Shown here in pieces: positions 40,931 through 51,456 of a stretch of 64,000 bases of DNA (its first letter is position 1; each line of letters begins with the position of its first letter). The notes under the pieces are model-generated. The model saw nothing but the letters and a program-made list of their open reading frames with translations, was not told the origin of the DNA and made no database searches. Source of the DNA: SZAS-103 sp038226665. Lineage in GTDB: Bacteria > Pseudomonadota > Gammaproteobacteria > Xanthomonadales > Xanthomonadaceae. Location of the stretch: contig JBBRQI010000003.1 of the NCBI GenBank assembly GCA_038226665.1, positions 1-64,000 of the forward strand. Direction: 5' to 3'. Position numbers and translations under genes: made by a program.

Positions 40931-43687
40931 TCACGCAACCTTCGACTTCGCCGCCAGATCGCGCAGCACATACTGCAAGATGCCGCCGTGCCGGAAGTAC
41001 TCGACTTCCTTCGGCGTCAGCAGCAGCACGTCGACGAAGAAGCGCGTCTCGACGCCTTCGGAGTTCGTCGCGCGAACTTCAGCGCTGCGCGACGCGCCAT
41101 CCTGCAGGCCAATGATGTCGAGCGTTTCCGAGCCATCGAGTCCGAGGATCTGCGCGTTCTGGCCATCGACGAACTGCAGCGGCAGCACGCCCATGCCGAC
41201 CAGGTTCGAGCGATGGATGCGCTCGTAGCTTTCTGCGATCACGGCTTTCACGCCGAGCAGCATCGTGCCCTTCGCCGCCCAGTCACGCGACGAACCAGTG
41301 CCGTATTCCTTGCCGGCCATCACCACCAGCGGGACCCCGTCGGCCTTGTAGCGCATCGCAGCGTCGAAGATCGACAGCGCTTCCTCGCCATCGTTGCCGA
41401 AGTACAGGGTGTTGCCGCCTTCCTCGCCGCCGAGCATGAGGTTCTTGATGCGGATGTTCGCAAACGTGCCGCGCACCATCACGTCGTCATTGCCGCGCCG
41501 CGAACCGTAACTATTGAAGTCGGTCGGCTGCACGCCGCGCGCCTGGAGGTAACGGCCTGCGGGCGAGTCGCGCTTGATGTTGCCCGCGGGCGAGATGTGG
41601 TCGGTCGTGATCGAGTCGCCGAACAGGCCGAGCACGCGCGCGCTGCGCACGTCGGCGATGTCACCTATCTCCATCGTCATCCCTTCGAAATACGGCGGAT
41701 GCTTGATGTAGGTCGAGTCGGTGTCCCATTGGTACAGGTCGCCGTCGGGGGACGTGATTGCGTTCCAGCGGCTGTCGCCGGCGAACACGTTCGCATAATT
41801 TTGCTTGAACAATTCCGGCCCGATCGACGCAGCGATCACGTCGCCGATTTCCTTGTTTGTAGGCCAGATGTCTTTCAGGAAGACCTTGTTGCCGGCGTGG
41901 TCGGTGCCGAGGCAATCCTTGGTCAGATCGATGTCCACCGTGCCCGCGAGCGCGTACGCGACGACAAGCGGCGGCGACGCGAGGTAGTTCATCTTCACTT
42001 CGGGATGCACGCGGCCTTCGAAATTGCGGTTGCCCGACAATACGGCCGCGACCGCTAGATCGTTGTCGGCGATGCCCTTCGACACCGCGTCCGGCAGCGG
42101 GCCGGAGTTGCCGATGCAGGTCGTGCAGCCGTAGCCGACCAGGTAGAAGCCGAGTTTTTCGAGCTCAACCAGGAGGCCGGCCTTGTTCAAATAATCGGTG
42201 ACGACCAGCGAGCCCGGCGCGAGCGAGGTCTTCACCCACGGCTTCGATTTCAGTCCCTTCGCCGTGGCATTGCGTGCGAGCAGGCCAGCCGCGACGAGCA
42301 CCGCAGGGTTCGATGTATTGGTGCACGACGTGATCGCCGCGATCACCACCGAACCGTCGCCGAGTTCGCAGTCCTGGTCGCTGATGCGGATCTTGGAGTG
42401 CGGCTTCGCGGCAAGATGCTCGGCCTGCGGCTGGTCACCGCCCTCGGCATCGAAGCGCGCAATGGTTTCATGCTTTGGCTTGCGATTGGCGACGAAGCCT
42501 TTCACATTCGCCTCGAAATTCGCCTGCATGTCGCTGAGCAGCACGCGATCCTGCGGGCGCTTCGGGCCGGCCAACGACGGCTTCACGTCGGCGAGGTTCA
42601 ACTTCAGCGTCTCGGTGTACTTCGCTTCGGGGCCGCCGACTTCGTGCCACATGCCCTGCGCGCGCGCGTAGGCTTCGACCAAGGCGATGAGGTGCTCATC
42701 GCGCCCGGATAAACGCAGGTAGGTCAGCGTTTCCTTGTCGACCGGAAAGATGCCGCAGGTCGCGCCGTATTCGGGCGCCATGTTCGCGATCGTCGCGCGA
42801 TCGGCGAGCGGCAGGTGATCGAGGCCTTCGCCGTAGAACTCGACGAACTTGCCGACCACGCCGAGCTTGCGCAGCATCTGCGTCACGGTCAGCACGAGGT
42901 CGGTCGCGGTCGCGCCTTCGGGCATCTTGCCGGTGAGCTTGAAGCCGACGACCTGCGGGATCAGCATCGATGACGGCTGGCCGAGCATCGCAGCCTCGGC
43001 CTCGATGCCACCGACGCCCCAGCCGAGCACGCCGAGGCCGTTGATCATCGTGGTGTGCGAATCGGTACCGAACACGGTGTCCGGAAACGCGAAGTTCACA
43101 CCGTCGATCTCGCGCGTCATCACCACGCGTGCGAGGTTTTCAAGATTCACCTGGTGGACGATGCCGGTATTCGGCGGAACCACCTTGAAGTTCGACAGCG
43201 CCTTCTGGCCCCAGCGCAGGAAGCTGTAGCGCTCGGTGTTGCGCTGGAATTCGATCTTGCCGTTGATGTCGAGCGACGCGAGGCTGCCGAACGCATCGAC
43301 CTGCACTGAATGGTCGATCACGAGTTCAGCAGGCGAGAGCGGATTGATCCGCTTCGGATCGCCACCGAGCGCGATCATCGCATCGCGCATTGCGGCGAGA
43401 TCGACGACGCAGGGCACGCCGGTGAAGTCCTGCAGCACCACGCGTGCCGGCATGAACGCGATTTCCGTCTCCGGCTCGTCGCCCGCATCCCACCTTGCGA
43501 CGGCTTCGATCGATGCCGCAGTCACGCTGACGCCGTCTTCGTGGCGCAACAGGTTTTCCAGCAGGATCTTCATCGAGAACGGCAACTTCTTGAGGTCGTA
43601 CTTTTCGCCGAGTTTGCGCAGGCTGTAGTAGTGATAGGACTGCCCGTTGACGTCGAGCTGCGCGCGGGTGGCGAAGGAGTCGCTCAT
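40931..43687 (-). CDS. acnA: Aconitate hydratase A (RpfA/AcnA)
   Basis: A 918-residue [4Fe-4S] aconitase/IRP-type enzyme interconverting citrate and isocitrate. VFGTDSHTTMINGLGVLGWG near 206 and the cluster-ligand motifs ITSCTNTSNP near 440 and GCTTCIGNSGPL near 506 are intact. The C-terminal swivelling domain contains GKEYGTGSSRDWAAKG near 775. The ATG follows a CTGGAG box. In Xanthomonas the orthologue at this place is called rpfA and affects virulence-factor and iron metabolism; the enzyme of this type can also bind RNA when it loses the cluster. Confidence 0.96.
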   Translation of the reverse strand: MSDSFATRAQLDVNGQSYHYYSLRKLGEKYDLKKLPFSMKILLENLLRHEDGVSVTAASIEAVARWDAGDEPETEIAFMPARVVLQDFTGVPCVVDLAAMRDAMIALGGDPKRINPLSPAELVIDHSVQVDAFGSLASLDINGKIEFQRNTERYSFLRWGQKALSNFKVVPPNTGIVHQVNLENLARVVMTREIDGVNFAFPDTVFGTDSHTTMINGLGVLGWGVGGIEAEAAMLGQPSSMLIPQVVGFKLTGKMPEGATATDLVLTVTQMLRKLGVVGKFVEFYGEGLDHLPLADRATIANMAPEYGATCGIFPVDKETLTYLRLSGRDEHLIALVEAYARAQGMWHEVGGPEAKYTETLKLNLADVKPSLAGPKRPQDRVLLSDMQANFEANVKGFVANRKPKHETIARFDAEGGDQPQAEHLAAKPHSKIRISDQDCELGDGSVVIAAITSCTNTSNPAVLVAAGLLARNATAKGLKSKPWVKTSLAPGSLVVTDYLNKAGLLVELEKLGFYLVGYGCTTCIGNSGPLPDAVSKGIADNDLAVAAVLSGNRNFEGRVHPEVKMNYLASPPLVVAYALAGTVDIDLTKDCLGTDHAGNKVFLKDIWPTNKEIGDVIAASIGPELFKQNYANVFAGDSRWNAITSPDGDLYQWDTDSTYIKHPPYFEGMTMEIGDIADVRSARVLGLFGDSITTDHISPAGNIKRDSPAGRYLQARGVQPTDFNSYGSRRGNDDVMVRGTFANIRIKNLMLGGEEGGNTLYFGNDGEEALSIFDAAMRYKADGVPLVVMAGKEYGTGSSRDWAAKGTMLLGVKAVIAESYERIHRSNLVGMGVLPLQFVDGQNAQILGLDGSETLDIIGLQDGASRSAEVRATNSEGVETRFFVDVLLLTPKEVEYFRHGGILQYVLRDLAAKSKVA

Positions 43688-43859
43688 TGATGCTCCAGGG
43701 GGTGAAGAGGGGACGGGCGGAATGCCGTCCCGAGCGGGTCAATTATGCCGGATTGTCGGCCGCTTCGCAGGTGGTTTTGTGTGCAAAGTGGTGTGGATGA
43801 TGGGCTGAGAGTATTGCCTGGTCTAGCTTACGTGGAATTTCAGATCAACAGCGTTCCGT

Positions 43860-44140
43860 CCGCAAGCGGCCGGGTTCATCTTTCTTGCTTGTCCAAGAAA
43901 GACGGAACCAGAAAGAAGGACACCCCGGGCATTGCGCCTTTCGGACATCCTGTCCTCCAGGTCCGCGCGAGGTGTCGGGTCGTTTCGACGGCACATCCAT
44001 GATGCCGGCGAAACGATGGCCGACATCGTGTCGGCCACCCTTCGGGCTATTCCGCCACCCCGCGCCGCAACGCAGGGGCCCCGAACGGCAGCGGGCTCCT
44101 GCCCGCCTTGCGAAGAGCGCGCGGCCATTGAATTGACTTG
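43860..44140 (-). repeat. Intergenic repeat element, copy A (minus orientation)
   Basis: The 543-base gap between aconitase and the next gene contains no credible gene. It carries a hairpin at 43879-43902 (TCTTTCTTG / CAAGAAAGA, 6-base loop) followed by AAAGAAGGACACCCCGGGC. From memory, words of the type GGTTACTTTCTTTGG...AAAGAAAGTAACC next to ACACCCC recur between genes in Lysobacterales genomes and are often mis-annotated as small proteins. GATGGCCGACATCGTGTCGGCC near 44014 is a second inverted repeat. A related element in the opposite orientation is at 44985-45205. Confidence 0.55.
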
Positions 44141-44230
44141 GTGATCGGGTTAAACACTTGGAATCCAGAAGCGCAAGATGAGACTTGCCGGATACGAGGC
44201 AATGACTATTTGCAAATAGGCGTTGTAGAC

Positions 44231-44927
44231 ATGACTAGGCTACTTGCACTTGCTTTAATGATTTTCATGGTATTCGCTGGCGCACCAGCAGACGCGACCG
44301 TGCTTGCAAACATGTCTCTTGATTGGCATGCGAATACGGCCGATCTCATCGTTCTTGGAAGTGTACGAGTCTCAGGAGGAAAGGTCTCCGTCGACATCGA
44401 GCGAACTTTTTATGGGAACAAGACGAAAACTATCGAGGTTGTTGCAGACGATACCAACGTATGGGGTTCCGAGAGGTCGCACTGGACAAAGATGAATGGT
44501 ATGCGCGGGTATTTTTTCCTTGTACGGAATCCCGGCTCAATGACACCGATCTACGGCGTAAAGTAAAGGATTTGCAAGCCAAGTGTGGATCGTCAACGGA
44601 CGTATCGCAAATCCGTTCTTTCCACGGTACAAGACTTCTAGGTACGAAGATCTACTGAGAAGGTTCTTGCAGGTTCGGTGCGAAAAGAATCGAGAAAAAA
44701 AGATCGGGGAACTTATCTCCCTGATATCAACCGACGACGTGTACGTCATCAATGCCGCCTCGAACGCGCTTGAAGGCATCGTGAGAGGCGGAGAGCGGGA
44801 GTGGAAGATCAAGCCGCCTGACAACGCCAATTGGAGCTATGACGAGTATTACCAAAGGAATGCCTACAACGACCGGACGGAGTGGCTGAAATGGTGGTCG
44901 TCACGGTCGAGGAAAATGAGCGAGTAA
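44231..44927 (+). pseudogene. Secreted protein of unknown function, single-base frameshift
   Basis: Two frames read as one protein. The first starts at ATG 44231 with a signal peptide (MTRLLALALMIFMVFAGAPADA) and continues to TPIYGVK, stop at 44566. The second continues in another frame with GFASQVWIVNGRIANPFFPR to the stop at 44927. Dropping one A from the AAA at 44560-44562 joins them as TPIYGVSKGFASQVWIVNGR, about 231 residues. The mature protein has a beta-rich first half and an acidic, Trp/Tyr-rich second half ending in WLKWWSSRS. No family recognised. Base composition is clearly more AT-rich than the neighbours. True pseudogene, sequencing error or recoding are all possible. Confidence 0.65.
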
Positions 44928-44984
44928 CGCGAAAGCGCATCTGCCTAGCTCTGCTCTTGGCTATTGGCTCGTCGCTTTGGACTC

Positions 44985-45205
44985 ACGGCTCTTGCGCCGT
45001 AAAGCGAGCCGAGCACCGGAAGCAAGAGCGGGAGCAAGGCCCGCATGTCTGAGCACATGGATGTGCGAGTTCGGGCCGGCCCGTTCTTGCTGAGGAGCGC
45101 AGGGTACCGATGCGGCATCATCGCATCGGCGAGTGTCCGGCGCAGATGGTCTTGGTTACTTCTGCCGAAACAGAAGTGACTCACGCGCGCAGCGCGTGAA
45201 AGCTT
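44985..45205 (+). repeat. Intergenic repeat element, copy B (plus orientation)
   Basis: This copy carries GAGTGTCC, then GGTTACTTCTG / CAGAAGTGAC as a 10-bp stem (45155-45180, 6-base loop), mirroring copy A in reverse. CACGCGCGCAGCGCGTG (45182-45198) forms another hairpin. CATGGATGTGC near 45056 also occurs in copy A on its minus strand. The 336-base gap 44928-45263 holds this element and the motif at 45233, and no gene I can support. Confidence 0.5.
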
Positions 45206-45232
45206 TTGATCTGCTTACGGCGGAATCCGCCT

Positions 45233-45257
45233 ATGGTTCGACAAGCTCACCACGAAC
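45233..45257. repeat. Widespread intergenic motif of the GGTTCGACAAGCTCACC type
   Basis: The 25 bases include GGTTCGACAAGCTCACCACG and end in AAC, with GTTCG/CGAAC ends able to pair. From memory, near-identical words (GTTCGACAGGCTCACCACGAAC and relatives) are scattered between genes in many unrelated bacteria, with unknown function. Here it sits 7 bases beyond the 3' end of hflD, where it may shape the mRNA end. Confidence 0.5.
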
Positions 45258-45263
45258 AGATCG

Positions 45264-45869
45264 CTACCGATCCAACCACCCACGCGCAGCGCCCAACAAT
45301 TGCGGCCTCCGCAAATACAAATCCCACTGACTCCCGCCCAACTGCCTCCACAACACCGCCGACCGCAGCGCGCACAACAGGATCGCGCGGATCTCCGCGA
45401 CCACCGGCGGTTGCGCGAGGTACACCGGATTGCCTTGCACCATGATCCGCGGCCGCAGGCCGCTGATCGTGGCTGCGTAGAGTTCGCCAAGCCGCGACAG
45501 CACGGTCGGATGCGTCGGGCCCCAGTGTTCGCGCTGGCGGGCGATCTGTTCGAGTCCCTGTTTCACTTTCTCGGGCATGCCGCGGCTGCCGTTGTAGCTG
45601 CGTTCGACGTGCAGCACGCTCGCAATCAGTTTCAGCAGCATCGCGTCGCGTGCGGTGCCGCCATCGAATTGATCGACCATCGCGCGCAGGCCGGGGCGCA
45701 ACGCGCTCGCGCTGCCGTAGACCGCTTCGACCGAATCGGCGTCGAAGTGGAACAGGCTGTCGATGCATGTCGTCAGCGGCTCGGTTTCGGCCTGACCGGT
45801 GTCGGCAAGCTGGCGCACGAGCTTGCAGGCCTGGGTGAGGCCGGCGAAGGCGAGGGTGCGATCTTTCAT
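45264..45869 (-). CDS. hflD: High-frequency-lysogenization protein HflD homologue
   Basis: A 201-residue helical protein of the HflD/YcfC family. Characteristic blocks are LAFAGLTQACKLVRQLADTG at the N-terminus, SLFHFDADSVEAVYG near 38 and VYLAQPPVVAEIRAILLCAL near 150. In E. coli it associates with the inner membrane and was found to counter phage lambda CII; its normal cellular role is unclear. The gene follows mnmA by 30 bases, the order also seen in E. coli. Confidence 0.9.
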   Translation of the reverse strand: MKDRTLAFAGLTQACKLVRQLADTGQAETEPLTTCIDSLFHFDADSVEAVYGSASALRPGLRAMVDQFDGGTARDAMLLKLIASVLHVERSYNGSRGMPEKVKQGLEQIARQREHWGPTHPTVLSRLGELYAATISGLRPRIMVQGNPVYLAQPPVVAEIRAILLCALRSAVLWRQLGGSQWDLYLRRPQLLGAARGWLDR

Positions 45870-45899
45870 GGGTGGAATGGTTTCATGCGGACAAGAATC

Positions 45900-47102
45900 T
45901 CACGCCGCGCGTCCTGCGTGCGAGTTCCCGCGCTCGGCAGGCATCGATGGCGCATCGGTCGTGGCGATCACCGCGCCACCGAGGCAGGCATCGCGATCAT
46001 AGAAGACGACCGATTGCCCCGGCGTCACCGCGCGCTGCGGCGCGTCGAACGCGACATCGACGCTGCCGTCATCGCGCACGGAAACATGGCAAGCCGCATC
46101 GGTCTGTCGGTAGCGCGTCTTCGCAGTGCAAACGAACGTGGCTGCAAGCGGTGCGCCATCGACCCAGTGCGCGACTTCGCTGCGCAATGTCTGCGACATC
46201 AACCACGGGCTGTCGTGGCCCTGGTCGACGTAGAGGATATTCGTCGCGATGTCCTTGCCGACCACGTACCACGGCGCTGCATCGCGACCGCGCACGCCGC
46301 CGATCTGCAGGCCTTCGCGCTGGCCGAGCGTGTAGAAGAACACGCCCGCATGCGCGCCGACGCGTTGGCCGTCGATGCTGCGGATCTCGCCGGCTTGCAT
46401 CGGAATGTAGCGACCAAGAAATTCGCGGAAGTCGCGTTCGCCGATGAAACAGATGCCGGTCGAATCCTTCTTCGCATGGGTGGGCAGGGCGGCCTCGCGT
46501 GCGAGCCGGCGGACTTCGGACTTCGGCAGGTGGCCGATCGGAAACAGCGTCGCCGCGAGCTGTTCCTGACCAAGTTGATGCAGGAAATAGCTCTGGTCCT
46601 TGCCAGTGTCCAACCCGCGCAGCAGTAGCTGGCGTCCATCGCGGCGCTCGACTCGTGCGTAGTGCCCGGTTGCGATGCGTTCGGCGCCGAGTGCATGCGC
46701 TTCATCCAAGAAGGCCTTGAACTTGATCTCGCGGTTGCACAGCACATCCGGGTTCGGCGTGCGCCCGATGCGGTATTCGGCGATGAAGTGCTGGAACACA
46801 CCGTCCCAATATTCGCGCGCGAAGTTGCGTGCATGGAACGGAATGCCGAGTCGCCCGCAGACCGCGACGGCATCCTTGCGGTCGTCCTCGGCACGACAGT
46901 TGCCGCTGCCGGTCGCTCCCGGCATCCTGCCTCCCGCGACATTGGCACTTCCATGTGCGGCATCGTCTTCCCAGTTCTGCATGAACAGCCCGGCGACATC
47001 GGTGCCCGATTGTTTCAGCAGCAATGCAGCGACCGACGAATCGACGCCGCCGGACACTCCGAGCATGACCTTCCCATGCATCGCCTTGTCGCCACCGCTC
47101 AT
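45900..47102 (-). CDS. mnmA: tRNA-specific 2-thiouridylase MnmA
   Basis: A 400-residue enzyme that thiolates U34 of tRNA-Lys, -Glu and -Gln. The PP-loop SGGVDSS is at 17-23. The catalytic cysteines are Cys 122 (NPDVLCNREIKF) and Cys 218 (STGICFIGERDF). The protein has a Gly/Ala-rich insertion of roughly 20 residues (about 48-68, AAHGSANVAGGRMPGATG) between NWEDD and CRAEDD, where E. coli has only a short acidic loop. The ATG at 47102 has no strong binding site; an in-frame ATG at 47081 is possible. In a nudJ-mnmA-hflD operon. Confidence 0.94.
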   Translation of the reverse strand: MSGGDKAMHGKVMLGVSGGVDSSVAALLLKQSGTDVAGLFMQNWEDDAAHGSANVAGGRMPGATGSGNCRAEDDRKDAVAVCGRLGIPFHARNFAREYWDGVFQHFIAEYRIGRTPNPDVLCNREIKFKAFLDEAHALGAERIATGHYARVERRDGRQLLLRGLDTGKDQSYFLHQLGQEQLAATLFPIGHLPKSEVRRLAREAALPTHAKKDSTGICFIGERDFREFLGRYIPMQAGEIRSIDGQRVGAHAGVFFYTLGQREGLQIGGVRGRDAAPWYVVGKDIATNILYVDQGHDSPWLMSQTLRSEVAHWVDGAPLAATFVCTAKTRYRQTDAACHVSVRDDGSVDVAFDAPQRAVTPGQSVVFYDRDACLGGAVIATTDAPSMPAERGNSHAGRAA

Positions 47103-47115
47103 CTCAATGCAGCCA

Positions 47116-47601
47116 TCATGCGAGATGCGTCAGCACCGACAATGGATGCCGGCAGCCGGCCAGATAGTCGGTGACGGCGCGCCAGACCAGCGGGCTGCGA
47201 TGGCGTTCGGCGGCCTCCTGCAACTCGGAGGGCGTCATCCACAGCGCACGCAGGATGCCCGAATCGAGCGCACGCTCAGGGTGATGACGGATCGCATCGG
47301 CGGCCATCGCGACGCGCAGGAAATGGCGGCCGTCAGTCGGGCTTTTCCACTGATACATGCCGACCAGCGCGGTCGGCGCGACATCCCAGCCGGATTCCTC
47401 CAGTGTTTCGCGCACGGCCGCCGCGACCAGCGACTCGTCCGGCTCCAGATGGCCCGCAGGCTGGTTCAACACGCGTTGACCGCCGACGTCTTCCTCGACC
47501 ATCAGCAGTGCGCCATCGCGAACGACGATGGTGGCGACGGTCACGTCCGGTTGCCAGAAGTTGCGGGTGGCGGCGGTGGCGACGGCGGATTCGCTGGACA
47601 T
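47116..47601 (-). CDS. nudJ: NUDIX hydrolase, NudJ-like
   Basis: A 161-residue Nudix protein. The Nudix box GHLEPDESLVAAAVRETLEE, continuing SGW, fits GX5EX7REUXEEXGU completely, near residues 50-72. In E. coli the gene before mnmA is nudJ, a phosphatase acting on HMP-pyrophosphate and nucleoside pyrophosphates; position and length support the same call here, but substrate specificity cannot be read. The start at 47601 (MSSESAVATAATRNFW) is preferred because the frame upstream overlaps the clpS promoter region and is not protein-like. Its stop is 13 bases before mnmA. Confidence 0.88.
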   Translation of the reverse strand: MSSESAVATAATRNFWQPDVTVATIVVRDGALLMVEEDVGGQRVLNQPAGHLEPDESLVAAAVRETLEESGWDVAPTALVGMYQWKSPTDGRHFLRVAMAADAIRHHPERALDSGILRALWMTPSELQEAAERHRSPLVWRAVTDYLAGCRHPLSVLTHLA

Positions 47602-47769
47602 GCTGGTCCCGGTTTCAGGAAGGGCAGCTCGAGAAAGGGCGGCGCTGCAAGCCTTGTATTGCTGCGCCTCGCACCGCAGATCGTGTGGACGCGGACTCGC
47701 GATAGTGCATGTCAGGCACTCCCCACGTCCATGACTTCCAGCCACACACTGCGTGCCTATAATCCTTCC

Positions 47770-48150
47770 ATGCGATTGAACCCCCAGATTTCAAGCGGCC
47801 CCAGCCCGCGCGAGCACGCTGGCCCGACCAAGCGCAACCACCCCGAGCGCGAGCCGCAGCACGGGCTTGTCGTCGAAACCGCGAAACCCCGGACCGCGCG
47901 GCCGCCGTTGTACCAGGTGCTGTTGATCAACGACGACTTCACGCCGATGGAATTCGTGGTAGACGTACTCCTGCAGTTCTTCGGCATGGACCGGGAGAAG
48001 GCGACGCAGATCATGCTGCACGTCCACACCCGAGGCCGCGGCGTTTGCGGGGTCTTCACGCGCGAAGTGGCCGAATCCAAGGTGACGCAGGTGAACGAAT
48101 ACGCAAGGCAGAACCAGCATCCACTGTTATGCACGATGGAAAAGGCGTGA
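47770..48150 (+). CDS. clpS: ATP-dependent Clp protease adaptor ClpS
   Basis: A 126-residue adaptor that hands N-degron substrates to ClpAP. The core PLYQVLLINDDFTPMEFVVD near 46 carries the N-end-binding and ClpA-docking residues, followed by the HTRGRGVCGVFTREVAE stretch. The N-terminal extension of about 45 residues is longer than usual and Pro/Arg-rich; the start at 47770 is the only family-compatible ATG. It lies directly before clpA and is divergent from the nudJ operon. Confidence 0.93.
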   Translation: MRLNPQISSGPSPREHAGPTKRNHPEREPQHGLVVETAKPRTARPPLYQVLLINDDFTPMEFVVDVLLQFFGMDREKATQIMLHVHTRGRGVCGVFTREVAESKVTQVNEYARQNQHPLLCTMEKA

Positions 48151-48274
48151 ACTGGTATCCAGATCGATTGCAACGACGCGGTGAAAGCAGGGATCAACTG
48201 AACATGCATCAGGACACGATGGAAAAGTCGTAACGCGTCCCCATATCGCTGCTCAGAAGCCTCAGGAGCATCCA

Positions 48275-50563
<2,289 letters not shown>

Positions 50564-50613
50564 GGGAGCACCATCGCGCTCTGCGCGATGGCCGGTGAGA
50601 TCGCGAGAACAAG

Positions 50614-50642
50614 AACGGCGAGCTTCGGCTCGCCGTTTTTTT
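50614..50642 (+). terminator. Rho-independent terminator of clpA
   Basis: AACGGCGAGC / GCTCGCCGTT, 10-bp stem with a TTCG tetraloop and a run of seven Ts, 50 bases after the clpA stop. Confidence 0.95.
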
Positions 50643-50708
50643 AGCGAATTGCGTCTCCCAAACAATCAGTACGGACATTTGCCTGGACCATACGGCGAAG
50701 CGATCAAT

Positions 50709-51317
50709 CTATTCTTTGCGTACATGGCCGATCCCGCCGGACACTTGAACTTGTACCCAACGCAGTGGGATGTCTGGATGAGTTGTAATGAGTTGCCGGA
50801 TTGCCCCGGTAAGCAATGCGCATTCATCACAATTTACTGCGATGTACTGGACGAACAGAAATCCACCCTTCGGCGCGCGAAAGTTGAATGGCTCGCGAAG
50901 CATCGAGGCCTGCGAACACTTGTCCAGCCAAGGGATCTGATAGAAGCGATTCTCCGCCACTTCCGACCAGTACGCCTCTTGATCGGCCTTTAGCAGAGCG
51001 GCGCTGCTCAGCACGCCGGATCTTGTGGATGCATGAACGTAGTCGCCGGTTTCGTCGAAAACGTAGAGCAAGGGAATCGCAGTGCTGGTCGCTGGCTTGG
51101 CGATGGCAACCTGCTGCTCAATCTGCCCTGAACTTCCAGGACCGTATGTGGCTTGACCTGCAGTCATCGCTGGACCGGGAGTTCGGAAATCTCCGGGAAC
51201 ACCTGTGCATTCCGGCGCCAGTGTCCCTGCCGGCATCGTCAGTGCACAGGCGCTCAGCAGCGCCAATCCGAGAACCAAAGTGGCTCCGGCGATGATTTTC
51301 ACGGGATTGCCGTTCAC
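50709..51317 (-). CDS. Putative lipoprotein of unknown function
   Basis: A 202-residue lipoprotein. GTG at 51317 is chosen as start because AAGGG lies at normal spacing; the adjacent TTG at 51320 would add one residue. The signal has the lipobox LLSAC (Cys near 24). After a Pro/Gly/Thr-rich region, the domain has IPLLYVFDETGDYVHAST near 80 and GGFLFVQYIAVNCDECALL near 150, with Cys residues that might form disulfides or bind metal. I do not recognise the family. It is convergent with clpA and divergent from serA. Confidence 0.68.
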   Translation of the reverse strand: MNGNPVKIIAGATLVLGLALLSACALTMPAGTLAPECTGVPGDFRTPGPAMTAGQATYGPGSSGQIEQQVAIAKPATSTAIPLLYVFDETGDYVHASTRSGVLSSAALLKADQEAYWSEVAENRFYQIPWLDKCSQASMLREPFNFRAPKGGFLFVQYIAVNCDECALLTGAIRQLITTHPDIPLRWVQVQVSGGIGHVRKE

Positions 51318-51456
51318 CAAGACCCTTGCATTGTGGCGGTCACACTATCTTTCATCACCGCGGTGTATCGATCAACACGTTTGTTCGATTTTCCCGTTGG
51401 AAACATTGCTCAGCCCCAAGCCGTTAAGCTATGCGCCTTTCCTCGAGGAGTAGGGC

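Noticed and set aside
43745..44144. Small open frames such as the one containing FLACxSKKDGTRKK-like sequence
   Set aside because: They fall inside the repeat element at 43860-44140. Such predicted mini-proteins recur as artefacts of this repeat family; no ribosome binding site or coding bias was seen.
45300..46628. 442-codon plus-strand open frame opposite hflD and mnmA
   Set aside because: Shadow frame with no domain; hflD and mnmA on the minus strand are clearly real.
46675..47769. Long N-terminal extension of clpS (frame open from 46675)
   Set aside because: The extension runs antisense through mnmA and nudJ. ClpS begins at 47770; proteins of this family are about 100-130 residues.
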